A stretch of DNA of 64,000 nucleotides from Lathyrus oleraceus (taxonomy: Eukaryota; Streptophyta; Magnoliopsida; Fabales; Fabaceae): assembly GCF_024323335.1 (NCBI RefSeq), contig NC_066583.1:373059175-373123174 (forward strand). Reading direction: 5' to 3'. The notes beneath the pieces are model-generated. The model had not been told where the DNA came from. It did no database searches and worked only from the letters and a program-made list of their open reading frames with translations. The position numbers and the translations under genes were made by a program. Positions within the stretch are counted from its first letter, which is position 1, and each line of letters begins with the position of its first letter. Shown in pieces: positions 26,841 through 36,843 of this stretch.

Positions 26841-26857
26841 ACAATCTCCCACTAGCA

Positions 26858-27583
26858 CTAGAGCCAATCAGGCATACCCTTAATACCCATAGATCTAGTA
26901 TGGCCATCATGCTTCTGCTGCGCAAGAGGCTTTGTCAGTGGGTCAAAAATATTGTCAAGTGTAGGTACTTTACATATTTTCACATCTCCTCTATCTATTA
27001 TCTCTCGAATGAGATGATAACGCCTAAGTATGTGTTTGGATCGTTGGTGAGATCTAGGCTCCTTGGCTTGTGCGATAGCACCATTGTTATCACAGTAGAG
27101 ACCAATGGGATCCACAATACTAGGAACTATGCCAAGTTCACTAATGAACTTTTTGATCCAAACAGCTTCCTTTGCTGCACTTGAGGCAGCAATATACTCG
27201 ACCTCGGTTGTAGAATCAGCAACTGTATCTTGCTTTGAACTTTTCCAACTCACAGCGCCACCGTTTAAGCAAAACACATAACCAGATTGCGATCTAAAGT
27301 CATCCTTATCTGTCTGGAAGCTAGCATCGGTGTATCCAATTACAGCCAACTCTTCCTGACCTCCATATATCAAGAATGAGTCCTTAGTCCTTCTTAAATA
27401 CTTAAGGATATTCTTGACAGCTACCCAGTGAGCATCACCAGGATCAGATTGGTACCTACTCGCTGCACTTAAAGCATACGAGACATCTGGTCGAGTACAT
27501 AACATGGCATACATGATAGATCCTATTGTAGATGCATATGGAATCTTATTCATGCGATCCCTTTCTTCCTTAGTTAAAGGGGA
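26858..27583 (-). pseudogene. copia RT C-terminus and RNase H remnant
   Basis: The open frame 27553-26858 reads from the last part of RT (RPDVSYALSAASRYQSDPG) through RNase H (YTDASF, about residues 75-80; TEVEYIAASSAAKEAVW; the acidic YCDNNGA). It ends with KHILRRYHLIREIIDRGDV and a short tail ending in GMPDWL, typical of Ty1/copia pol C-termini. It is uninterrupted over 231 residues, but RT domains 1-6 and integrase are missing upstream, where the frame meets the protease remnant at about 27584. Confidence 0.85.
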
Positions 27584-28207
27584 TTGTGTTTTTCATTCAA
27601 ATAAATTGAGCAACAATTGTTCTTTATCATGAATGAAAAACCAATCTTGTCCAAACAAGAAACGGAAATAATATTCCTGCTAATTGCTGGTACATAATAA
27701 CAGTTCTCTAACTGAATTATTAAACCACTAGGTAAAGTAAATTCATAGGTTCCTACGGCTAAGGCAGCAACCTTTGCTCCATTACCAACTCGTAGGTCGA
27801 CTTCACCTTTTGCCAATTTTCTACTCCCTTTTAGTTCTTGCACATTTGTACAAATGTGAGAACCGCATCCGGTATCTAATACCCATGATGCTGAAGTAGA
27901 TAAATTAATTTCAATAACAAAAATACCTGAAGTTGGAGTCTCTACTCCATTCTTCCAGGTACTTTGGGCAGTTCCTCTTCCAGTGTGCGGTCTTACCGCA
28001 ATGAAAGCAGGTGCCTTCTTTCTCTATGCTTCCACTAGGCTTCAAAGCAGCAATAGTGGGTTTGGGTTTGGCAACTTCCTTGCCTTTCCCTTTATCATGT
28101 TTGAGGACAATCCTCATGTTTCGGTACCAATCCAGAAAATTTGTCCCAGACAATTTTTCTTTCTCAAGGTTTGATCGCAATATGTTGTTAGAGGTGTTTG
28201 TTGTCAT
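27574..28207 (-). pseudogene. copia gag (shortened) and protease remnant
   Basis: The 28207-27911 frame starts MTTNTSNNILRSNLEKEKL, has the gag motif FLDWYRNMRIVLKH, then jumps to KGKGKEV and one CCHC knuckle (CFHCGKTAHWKRNC); the middle of gag is deleted. A broken frame then gives the protease centre (WVLDTGCGSHIC, about 27870-27835) and 27843-27574 gives the rest (YYVPAISRNIISVSCL). A stop at 27574 ends the fragment. The DTG catalytic triad is present but is not in one frame with gag. Confidence 0.8.
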
Positions 28208-30200
28208 GGTTATCTACATAAGGATTAACGAAAATATAAGTATCATTGACATATTTAATTAGGCCTTTAATCAAACATGCTCCCACTATTTTATTCAAAA
28301 CAAATGACCCTCATCATTTGATTCGGAAAATCCCGTTGGAAGATTTTCTAGTGGGTCGAGATCCATATTTCACTTCGTTCTAAGTCCGCGTAGGCGGATT
28401 ACACAAAACTAGGTTATTTAGGTAGGAACTCCTTTCAATTGTATCTCATACAACTCTCGAATATTTCAGTTGGGTGAATAACTCCTTATTCCAATCCATC
28501 ATATGGATCATTCCCAACTCTTGCTTCTAAACATATATATAATCTCATTATAATTTGTTTAGTTAAGTTTGACCCATTGTTTTAACAGTTGGATATTACA
28601 ATTATCCCATCGCACCTTACTAATATATAAATCATGCACCTCGCGTAGGCGAAACCTACATTATCCATTACTAGTCTTGATGAGTGTTAAAACTTGGAAA
28701 GCATAAACTTAATATTTAATTTGAGGGAATTGCAATTTTATGATCTCACCGGCTTATTTATCATATAAATTGTCTCTCACATGCATCAACATACATACAC
28801 ATGTATCAACATACATACACAATGAAACAGTTATGGCCCCTAGCGCAATTATTCTCCCAAGCCAATGAGAGAACCTAAGCTAACCTAATAACGATCTAAG
28901 CTTCTCCAAGCAAGATCTTCAAGGTTGTCCTCCTTTAATATTGAATTCTTCTCTAAGCTTCACCAAGCAAGATCTTCAAGATTGTCCTCCTTTGATATTG
29001 AAATCTTCTCTTTCTTTATAACATTGTCTTCTTCTCTTTCTTCATAACATTACATTCCAGAAGAAACTCGTTTTACATACGAGGGTTTGAGATGAGAAAA
29101 GAAGTTACATTAAGAGATCAAAAGGAGAGGCACGACACGCAGGTCGTATTTTAAAACCCAAAACAAAATAAAGGATAACTAAGGCCATAACTGATCACCA
29201 CAAGGCAATAATAATAAACACATTATTATTATTATTAATTTTAATTCCTTTAATTAATTAAAACCAAATTAAATTTCGGCGACCGATCACACTACGCAGA
29301 GTTAGCCGGGGGTTCCGCTGCCCGGTCAGCGGACGGTGGTTCCAAAATTGTTCCAAAATTTTAATGAACAATTCATTTGAAATGGACATTGTTTTGCATC
29401 AACACAACCCTTGCGTAGTCACAAAACAGAAACCCCAAGAATTCTGACCCTGTGAGTGTGACGACCGTCACAGGTCACAAGCACGTTACGACCGTCACAG
29501 GCATATGTTACGACCGTCACGGGGCCAAAACAGAAACACCTAGAATTTTGGATTTGTGAGTGTGACGACCGTCACAAAGCACGTGACGACCGTCACAGGC
29601 TTGTTACGACCGTCATGGGCCTGTTACGAACGTCACGCGTCTTGTTACGACCGTTACGCATCCAAAATAACAGAACTTTGAAACAGTCTACAGACCTGTT
29701 CCAAAAAACCCTAAATTCACAACTCCTTGACGGCACAACCCTTGCGCCGTCACCAACCCTAATGCGCCAATTTTAGAACGTCAAACACACCTCGATTGTT
29801 GATTCAGTATGATTGATCAACAGGTCATTGCTTCACCATACTAATGTCAGATTCCGAAGCAAATGACCATTGATCGCTCAAAGGAAAACAACCATTTAGT
29901 GTTTGAATGAACGAAACAGAAACAGTATATCTCATATACCGTACTTTGCATTAGGATTACTTATATCATATATAAGTTGATCGGTCTCAATTGCGTAACC
30001 TATGGACGACCGATGTATCGCTGCTTCACCATACCAATGTCGGTCCCGAAGCATAGTCAACATCAATCATCCAACTCGTACACTCATGATGCCAAATTTA
30101 ATTACCCGTTTAATTAATTGATTCATTCTGTTTTTTAATCATATTAATACAGAAATTAAACAACTATCCGAGTCATGGTTTCGTAAGTGGTTTTGATGAC
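28208..30200 (-). other. Non-coding leader of the copia derivative
   Basis: About 2 kb with no protein frame. It contains two near-copies of AAGATCTTCAAGGTTGTCCT (28914-28989) and the GTGACG...CGTCAC array. I saw no copy of the LTR at 25455-26840 here, so either the 5' LTR is lost or this segment has another origin. Confidence 0.5.
29458..29657. repeat. Array of eight GTGACGACCGTCAC-type inverted repeats
   Basis: Copies of GTKACGAMCGTYAY start at 29458, 29485, 29507, 29562, 29583, 29603, 29623 and 29644. The steps are 27, 22, 55, 21, 20, 20 and 21. The full form is an inverted repeat of GTGACG around a 2-bp centre; several copies have GTTACG or CGTCAT in one arm. TGACG is the core bound by plant TGA-type bZIP factors; any role here is inferred. 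Confidence 0.88.
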
Positions 30201-30302
30201 AGTTGTAGAACAAAGTCTTGTCAGGATGCAGTTACTTTCCAAATCCCTAATTTTTGCCTAGATTGCCCCAGGGTAAGGTACTCAATCTAGCGGGATATAT
30301 AT
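30201..30302. repeat. 102-bp direct repeat, right copy
   Basis: Second copy of the repeat at 25354-25455. It lies next to the end of the Ogre B integrase frame and contains the perfect 8-bp stem CTAGATTG / CAATCTAG (30258-30290). The copies are far longer than an LTR-element target duplication (normally 4-6 bp). Confidence 0.9.
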
Positions 30303-30406
30303 TCATTTTTTATGTCTCTAACTTTTTCCTGGATCTCCCTTTTGGGTTTTCAATCCACCGAGACGCTCATTTTTGCCTAAGCCGCCCTTTCGGGTTTTCA
30401 ACTTAG
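30258..30406 (-). repeat. Post-pol hairpins of Ogre B
   Basis: Three hairpins follow the integrase stop on the sense (minus) strand. At 30406-30377 CTAAGTTG pairs with CGGCTTAG (two G-U), with an inner CCC-GAAA-GGG. At 30357-30330 TGGATT pairs with GATCCA, with inner CCC-AAAA-GGG. At 30290-30258 CTAGATTG pairs with CAATCTAG. Each is followed by a GGCAAAAA- or GGAAAAA-type linker. The stems differ in sequence but pair. Confidence 0.8.
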
Positions 30407-30429
30407 CGAGCTATTTTATTTTTATTTTT

Positions 30430-32252
30430 TTAGACGAAGTATTTCTTGACTGCATCTGAATTCATAGGACGAGTAAAATCCTCCTCGTCCATAGTTGTGA
30501 GTAACAAAGTAACGCTTGAAAAGGCTCTTTTAACAACATATGGCCCTTCATAGTTTGGAGTCCACTTGTCCCTGGAATCGGGTGCGAAAGACAAGACTTT
30601 CTTGAGCACGAGGTCACCTTCTCGGAACACACGAGGCTTGACCTTCTTATCAAAGGCTTTCTTCATCCTTTGTTGATATAATTGACCATGGCACATGACA
30701 GTTAATCTCTTCTCTTCAATCAAATTCAGTTGGTCATAATGACTCTGAACCCATTCAGCCTTAGTCAACTTGGCTTCCATCAAGACTCTCATTGATGGGA
30801 TCTCAACCTCTACGGGGAGCACAACCTCCATGCCATATACAAGGGAGAAAGGGTTTTCCCCTGTTGAAGTGCGGACATATGTACGATAGCCATGCAAAGC
30901 AAATGGCAGCATCTCATGCCAATCTTTGTACGTAACAACCATCTTCTGAATAATCTTCTTGATGTTCTTGTTAGCAGCTTAAACAACCCATTCATCTTGG
31001 GTCTATAGGGAGAAGAATTATGATGTGCAATCTTGAACTCACTACACAGCTCTTTCATCATCTTATTATTCAAGTTAGATCCATTATCAGTAATGATCTT
31101 GTCTGGCACACCATATCGGCATATGAGTTGGTTCTTGATAAACCTTACAACCACCTGCCTGGTCACATTTGCATACGATGCTGCTTCAACCCACTTAGTG
31201 AAGTAATCAATGGCTACGAGAATAAAACGGTGACCGTTTGACGCCTTAGGCTCAACCATGCCAATCATGTCAATTCCCCACACGGAGAAAGGCCATGGTG
31301 AGGAAATAACATTCAGAAGTGTCGGGGGAACATGAATCTTGTCCGCATAAATCTGACACTTGTGGCATTTCTTTGCGTATTTGCAGCAATCAGACTCCAT
31401 TATCAGCCAATAGTAGCCTGCTCTCAACATCTTTTTCGCCATGACATGTCCATTGGAATGAGTACCAAATGAACCCTCATGGACTTCAGTCATCAATAGG
31501 TCTGCTTCGTGTCTATCCACGCATCTGAGCAGAACCATGTCAACATTTCTCTTGTAAAGCACATCACCATTAAGGTAGAAACTGCCAAATAATCTCCTCA
31601 AAGTCTTCTTATCTTTAACAGATGCCCCAGGCGGGTAAGTCTGATTTTGGAGAAAACACTTGATATCATAATACCATGGCTTATCATCTTTTACCTCCTC
31701 AACTACAAACACGTGAGATGGTATATCCAAGCACATTACGGTAATCTTTGGGACTTCATTCCAATAATTGACAGCAATCATTGAAGCAAGCGTAGCGAGA
31801 GCATCCGCCATCTGATTCTCATCTCGAGGAATATGATGGACGTCAACTTTAGTAAAGAAAGTTGAAATCCTCCTCGCATAATCTCTATATGGGATGAGGC
31901 CAGGCTGATTCATCTCTCATTCTCCCTTAATCTGATTAATAACAAGGGCCGAATCGCCATAAACATCAAGATGTTTGATCCTAAGATCAACACATTCTTC
32001 CAAACCCATAATACAGGCCTCATACTCCGCCATATTATTCGTGCATTTGAAAGTTAGCCTTGATGTAAAAGGAAAATGTGTGCCTTGAGGAGTAATAATC
32101 ACTGCCCCAATTCCATTTCCATACTGATTGACAGCGCCATGAAACACCATACCCCATCGGGAACCAGGCTTTGGCCCTTCATCGAGCGTAGGCTCATCAT
32201 GACCTTTCATTTTCAAATACAGAATCTCCTCATCAGGGAAGTCGTATTGCAT
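30430..32252 (-). pseudogene. Ogre B archaeal-type RNase H and integrase (broken)
   Basis: 32252-31917 carries the second RNase H of Tat elements (NMAEYEACIMGLEECVDLRI, then YGDSALVI). An in-frame TGA at 31919-31917 separates it from 31913-30810, which holds the integrase zinc motif (HEGSFGTHSNGH...CHKCQIYAD), the catalytic core (GIDMIG; ITDNGSN) and SSPYRPKMNG. There a frameshift leads into 30942-30430, which ends MNSDAVKKYFV, the same terminus as in Ogre C. Role in an intact copy: removal of primer RNA and insertion of cDNA. Here it is inactive. Confidence 0.92.
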
Positions 32253-32255
32253 GGA

Positions 32256-33887
32256 CTAATAATCTTCATTCGGTTGATGCGCCAAATGGTCATCCAAGAT
32301 ACTACCTTTAATAGCTTTTTGAGCTCGATACTCAATATCATACTCAGATAACAACATCTGCCAACGGGAAATTCTCCTAGTTAAAGCAGGCTTCTCAAAG
32401 ATATACTTGATCGGGTCTATTTTGGATATCAACCAAGTTGTATGATTTAACATATACCGGCGTAGACACTTAGTAGCCCAAGCCAAAGCACAACATATCT
32501 TCTTAAGCATTGAGTACCGAGACTCACAGTCGGTGAACTTCTTACTCAAGTAGTATATTACATATTCTTTCTTTCCTGATTCATCTTGCTGACCAAGGAC
32601 ATAACCCATGGAATCATCAAGCACAGTCAAGTACATAATCAATGATCTCCCTTCGACAGGCGGAGACAGAATCGGAGGTTCAGACAGATACTCTTTGATA
32701 CTGTCAAAGGCTTTTTGGCAATCCTCGGTCCAATCATGACGATGATCTCTCCGGAGGAGCTTGAATATAGGCGCACATGTGGCAGTCATGTGGGATATGA
32801 ATCTTGAAATGTAATTCAAGCAGCCAAGAAAACCTCGGACTTGCTTCTCAATTTTGGGCGCAGGCATCTCTTGTATTTCTTTGACCTTGGCAGGATCAAC
32901 TTCAATACCTCTCTCACTGACAATAAAGCCCAATAACTTGCCGGAACGGACTCCAAATGTACACTTGTTTGGATTTAAGCGGAGTTTGTACTTCCTCAAA
33001 CGCTGGAAAAGCTTCAACAAGTGTTCTACATGTTCAACTTCTGCTTTCGACTTTGCAATCATATCGTCGACATACACCTCGATCTCTTTGTGCATCATGT
33101 CATGAAACAAGGTAGTCATAGCACGTTGATACGTGGCTCCGGCGTTCTTCAAACCGAAGGGCGTCACTCGATAACAGAATGTTCCCCAAGGTGTGATGAA
33201 TATTGTCTTCTCCATATCCTCGGGTGCCATTTTAATCTGATTATAACTGGAAAATCCGTCCATAAATGAAAAGACATTGAATTTAGCCGCATTGTCTACC
33301 AACATATCAATGTGTGGTAGAGGAAAATCATCTTTTGGGCTAGCTTTATTCAAGTCACGGTAATCCACGCACATTCAGACTTTTCCGTCTTTTTAGGTAC
33401 AGGCACAATATTGGCCACCCATTGAGGATATGTAGAAGTCACCAGAAACCCCACATCAATTTGCTTATGAACTTCTTCTTTAATCTTCACTGCCATATCA
33501 GGATGAGTTCTTCTGAGCTTTTGCTTCACAGGCACACATTTAGGCTTCAACGGCAAGAAATGTTGCACGATATCAGTATCTAGACCAGGCATGTCTTCAT
33601 ACGACCAGGCAAAGACGTTGACATATTCTCGTAGTAACTCAATCAACCTCTTCTTAATAGACTCTTCAAGGAGTGCCCCAATCTTCACTTCACAAATGCA
33701 GTCTTCAGACCCCAAGTTGACTGTTTCCAGATTCTCAAGATGTGGTTGAATGATCTTCTCCTCGTACTCCAGCAGACGAGTAATCTCATTAGGAATCTCT
33801 TCAACATCATCTTCTTCTACCTCAAATACAGGGAACTCAAAGTTGGGAGATGGTGTTGGATCATTATGTTCAATTGGTTTGGTCAAC
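32256..33887 (-). pseudogene. Ogre B reverse transcriptase and RNase H (broken)
   Basis: The 33887-33350 frame starts right after the proposed splice acceptor and holds the N-terminal RT lead (FAWSYEDMPGLDTDI). A frameshift near 33390 leads to 33374-32256, with CVDYRDLNKASPKDDFPLP, FMDGFSSYNQI, the catalytic YVDDMIAKS (intact here), then the gypsy RNase H (YYLSKKFTDCESRYS). An in-frame TAG at 32258-32256 ends it. There are at least two inactivating lesions. Confidence 0.92.
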
Positions 33888-34159
33888 CTGCATAATGATT
33901 TTGAGTATAAAAGAGATTTCAGAATTCAAACAAGGCAAATCATTATGCAGATAAAAAAATGATTTTATTCTCTTTTTTAGGGTTTTATGGTGATCACCAA
34001 TTTCATGCGAAAAGCAAAAATGAAAAATAATTCGGAAAACAAACATTTAACATGCGATTATTGAATGAATATCATTGTATTAACAAATTATGCCAACAAT
34101 GTCTTCACTTCTCCCTTTGGCATGAGAGAAGGGTTTTTAAATAGGAATGAACATATTAC
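33888..34159 (-). other. Ogre intron between protease and RT (element B)
   Basis: On the minus strand, donor GTAATATG at 34159 overlaps the TAA that closes the protease frame (34158-34156). The acceptor is CATTATGCAG, ending at 33888. The intron is 272 nt. Splicing splits a codon after its second base and continues in the RT frame (LTKPIEH). The same arrangement occurs in Ogre C. Published work on pea Ogre reports a partially spliced intron at this place (from memory). Confidence 0.75.
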
Positions 34160-36164
34160 GTTGACTTATGGATAATTGTTGGAACATCAACAACGACCCA
34201 ATTGTTGTAGATCCCGTCAGGTATGACAAAGTTGCTGAGGTCTTCCTCTTTGTCTTCTTCAATGATGGCAGTAACTTCGTGATCTCCATCGGTGTGGATG
34301 AAACCTTCACTCTGAAACAGCCCAAGATCATTAGAAACAACGGAAGAATACCCTATACCAGCCCGGGATTTATTATCTTCCATCTTTATCATTTTCCCCA
34401 AACCAGTAGTTGTGCCACGCTCGATGGCCAACTTCGCATCATTGTAGGAGACAAATGAAGAAAGTCCTTTCTTAGAAGGCTCAACAATAGATAAGGTTTG
34501 GAATGGAGTGCCAACCTTATCCTCAGCATCGATGTAGGAAAAGGAAGATAAATGGATGACCAAGAGATCCTTCTCTCCCCCTTCACCATCAACTTCTTGT
34601 TCTTGACAAACATCAACTTTTGGTGTATGGTGGATGTCACGGCGCCTGCCTCGTGAATCCATGGTCTACCAAGTAAACAGTTGTACGATGGATGTATGTC
34701 CATAACTTGGAAAGTGATCTGGAAATCAGTAGGTCCAATTTTGATCGGGAGGTCTAATTCACCGATCACGGTCTTGCACGATCCATCAAAAGCTTTTACT
34801 ACCACTCCACTTTGCCTCATGGGAGGTCCCTGATATGAAAGTTTGGCGAGAGTGGACTTTGGCAATACATTAAGTGATGACCCTGTGTCCACCAACACAT
34901 TGGATAAGGCATCGTCTTTGCAGTTCATAGAGATATGTAAGGCCAAATTATGGTCTTTTCCTTCCTCGGGAAGATCATCATCGCAGAAGCTCAAATTGTT
35001 GCAGACAGTTAGATTTGCAACAATGCTATCAAACTATTCAATTGTGACATTGTTATCCACATATGCCACGTCCAGCACCCTTTGCAACGCTTCATGGTGT
35101 GGCTCTGAATTCATCAACAAAGATAAGACATATATCTTTGATAGAGTTTGAAGCAACTGCTCCACAACGTTGTACTCGCTCCTCTTGATGAGCCTCAACA
35201 TCTCATCACCATCCTCTCTCAATATGCCAGACTGGCCAACTAGGATAGGAGCTTTATCAATTTTGACAACAACAGGGTCAACACCCTTCACAGCAGGAAT
35301 GGAATGATTTGAAGAAGAGGTCCCCACGGGACCGACAGAACTAACAACATCCCTCTTCACGACGTTTACGTGGGATTTCGACTGAGCCGAGAAAACACGA
35401 CCACTACGGGTCACTCCACTAACATCATATATGCTTACAACAGAGGTTGAGGGAAACGACACCTCCTTCCCATCTTCAAGCATAACAATATTGTAATAGT
35501 ATGGGACCGTTTTATCTGACACATATGGGACAGGGCCTGCTAGCTTTATCACAAGAGTTGGCACCACCTTTCTTTTGCTGCCATCATACTTAATGACAAC
35601 AGGATCGGGAATATTGAACACAAGGGTAATAACATCAACTTCATCCTCATCACGATTTTTAAGTATCTCAATCATCCCTTTGTCTAGCATCTCTTGGATG
35701 CCCATTCTTATCTTGCGGCATCCTCTTTCATTGACAATACACACATGACACCTATCATAATCGTGCTCATAGTGACTGTACCCACGCAACAGCCTATGAA
35801 TTTCCACCATGGACTGCCTTATATCATTCACATAAAGGACTTTATACTTGTCAGGACATCCCTGGACCATGTTGACAACCGCCTTCCCATGCTCGGGCAA
35901 TGGGTTCTTCTTAACATTCGGGCCTACATCCTCAAAGAATAGTATCCCGCTCCTCACAAGGTCTTGCACTTTCGTCTTCAACGGAAAGCAGTTCTCCACA
36001 TCATGTCCGGGCGCACCAGAATGACACACACAATGAAGTTCAGGCTTGTACCACCATCGAGGATTGTCTGGCACAGCAGGAGGATCACGTGGAGTTATCA
36101 ACTTCCTATCAATCAAGGAAGGGTACAATTCAGCGTAAGCCATAGGAATCGGGTCAAAAGTCAC
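34156..36164 (-). pseudogene. Ogre B gag C-terminus and aspartic protease (broken)
   Basis: 36164-35034 contains the Ogre-type zinc knuckle variant CHSGAPGHDVENC and the linker to protease. An in-frame stop at 35036-35034 interrupts it. 35033-34389 contains the protease active site VLVDTGSSLNVLP and GRPWIHEAGAVTS. A frameshift near 34560 moves to the 34662-34156 frame, which runs to the intron donor. In an intact copy the protease would process the polyprotein. Confidence 0.88.
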
Positions 36165-36207
36165 CCTCTTCCTCTCATAATTACTGGTGTTGTTGTTATT
36201 ATTATTG

Positions 36208-36843
36208 CTACGAGGCTGGTAAGCCTGTTGTTGTTAACGAGATTGTTGTTGTTGTTGTTGAGCTTCTTAGAAAGTAGGTGCTATATGAGCCACCTGGTGT
36301 TGGTTGACGACTGGTTAAACTTCCTTCCTCCTCATAGGGCCTTCTTTTACTATGGGAAGAAACAAAATGAGTCTCCCCTTCCTTCTTTCTAGAAAATCCT
36401 CCATATTTCTTTGTCGAAGAATTATCATCACGGGACAGACGTCCTTCACGGACTCCCTCTTCTAGCCTCATCCCCATATTTACCATTTCGGTAAAGTCCG
36501 AGGAAGCACTAGTAATCATACACTCATAATAGAAAGAGCTCAAAGTATTCAAAAAGATCTTTGTCATCTCCTTCTCCTCCAATGGTGGCACTATCTGAGC
36601 TGCCAATTCCCTCCACCTCTGGGCATACTCCTTGAAGGTTTCCTTATCATTTTGGGACATCGCCCTCAGTTGATCTCTGTCCGGAGCCATATCCACGTTG
36701 TACTTGTACTGCCTTATAAAAGCCTCACTGAGGTTATTGAAAGTGCGCACAGAGCCACAATCAAGACCCATATACCATTTCAAGGCAGCGCCAAACATGT
36801 TGTCTTGAAAATAATGAATGAGTAGTTGGTCATTATTGGTATG
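36208..36843 (-). pseudogene. Ogre B gag fragment, cut by Ogre C
   Basis: The frame is open from the insertion point at 36843 and shows the retrotransposon gag core: YFQDNMFGAALKWYMGL, AFIRQYKYNVDMAPDRDQL, FKEYAQRWRELAAQI. The matching block of Ogre C gag (YFFQDSLSGGSLEWY) lies well inside the protein, so the first part of gag must lie on the far side of element C. It ends in a broken Gln/Asn repeat zone near 36240-36180. Confidence 0.9.

Larger units (their letters stand above)
25456..30200 (-). mobile_element. Internally deleted Ty1/copia derivative nested in Ogre B
   Basis: On the minus strand from high to low: a non-coding leader (30200-28208), a shortened gag with one zinc knuckle, protease remnant, the end of RT fused close to RNase H, a purine tract (CTAGTGGGAGATTG, about 26854-26841) and one LTR (25455-26840). 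Integrase and most of RT are absent and no 5' LTR was recognised on the right. It is therefore a defective, possibly non-autonomous derivative, or one truncated at its 5' end. It is flanked by the 102-bp direct repeats. Confidence 0.8.
14200..36843 (-). mobile_element. Ogre B, Ty3/gypsy Tat-lineage retrotransposon (5' part outside window)
   Basis: From right to left on its sense strand: gag fragment (36843-36208), gag C-terminus and protease (36164-34156), intron (34159-33888), RT-RNase H (33887-32256), archaeal RNase H (32252-31917), integrase (31913-30430), hairpins (30406-30258), long 3' UTR (to 20470), purine tract and 3' LTR. The coding region has several stops and frameshifts, so it is inactive. 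It is broken in gag by Ogre C, and carries a copia derivative and a solo LTR in its 3' UTR and an unclassified repeat in its LTR. Confidence 0.9.
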
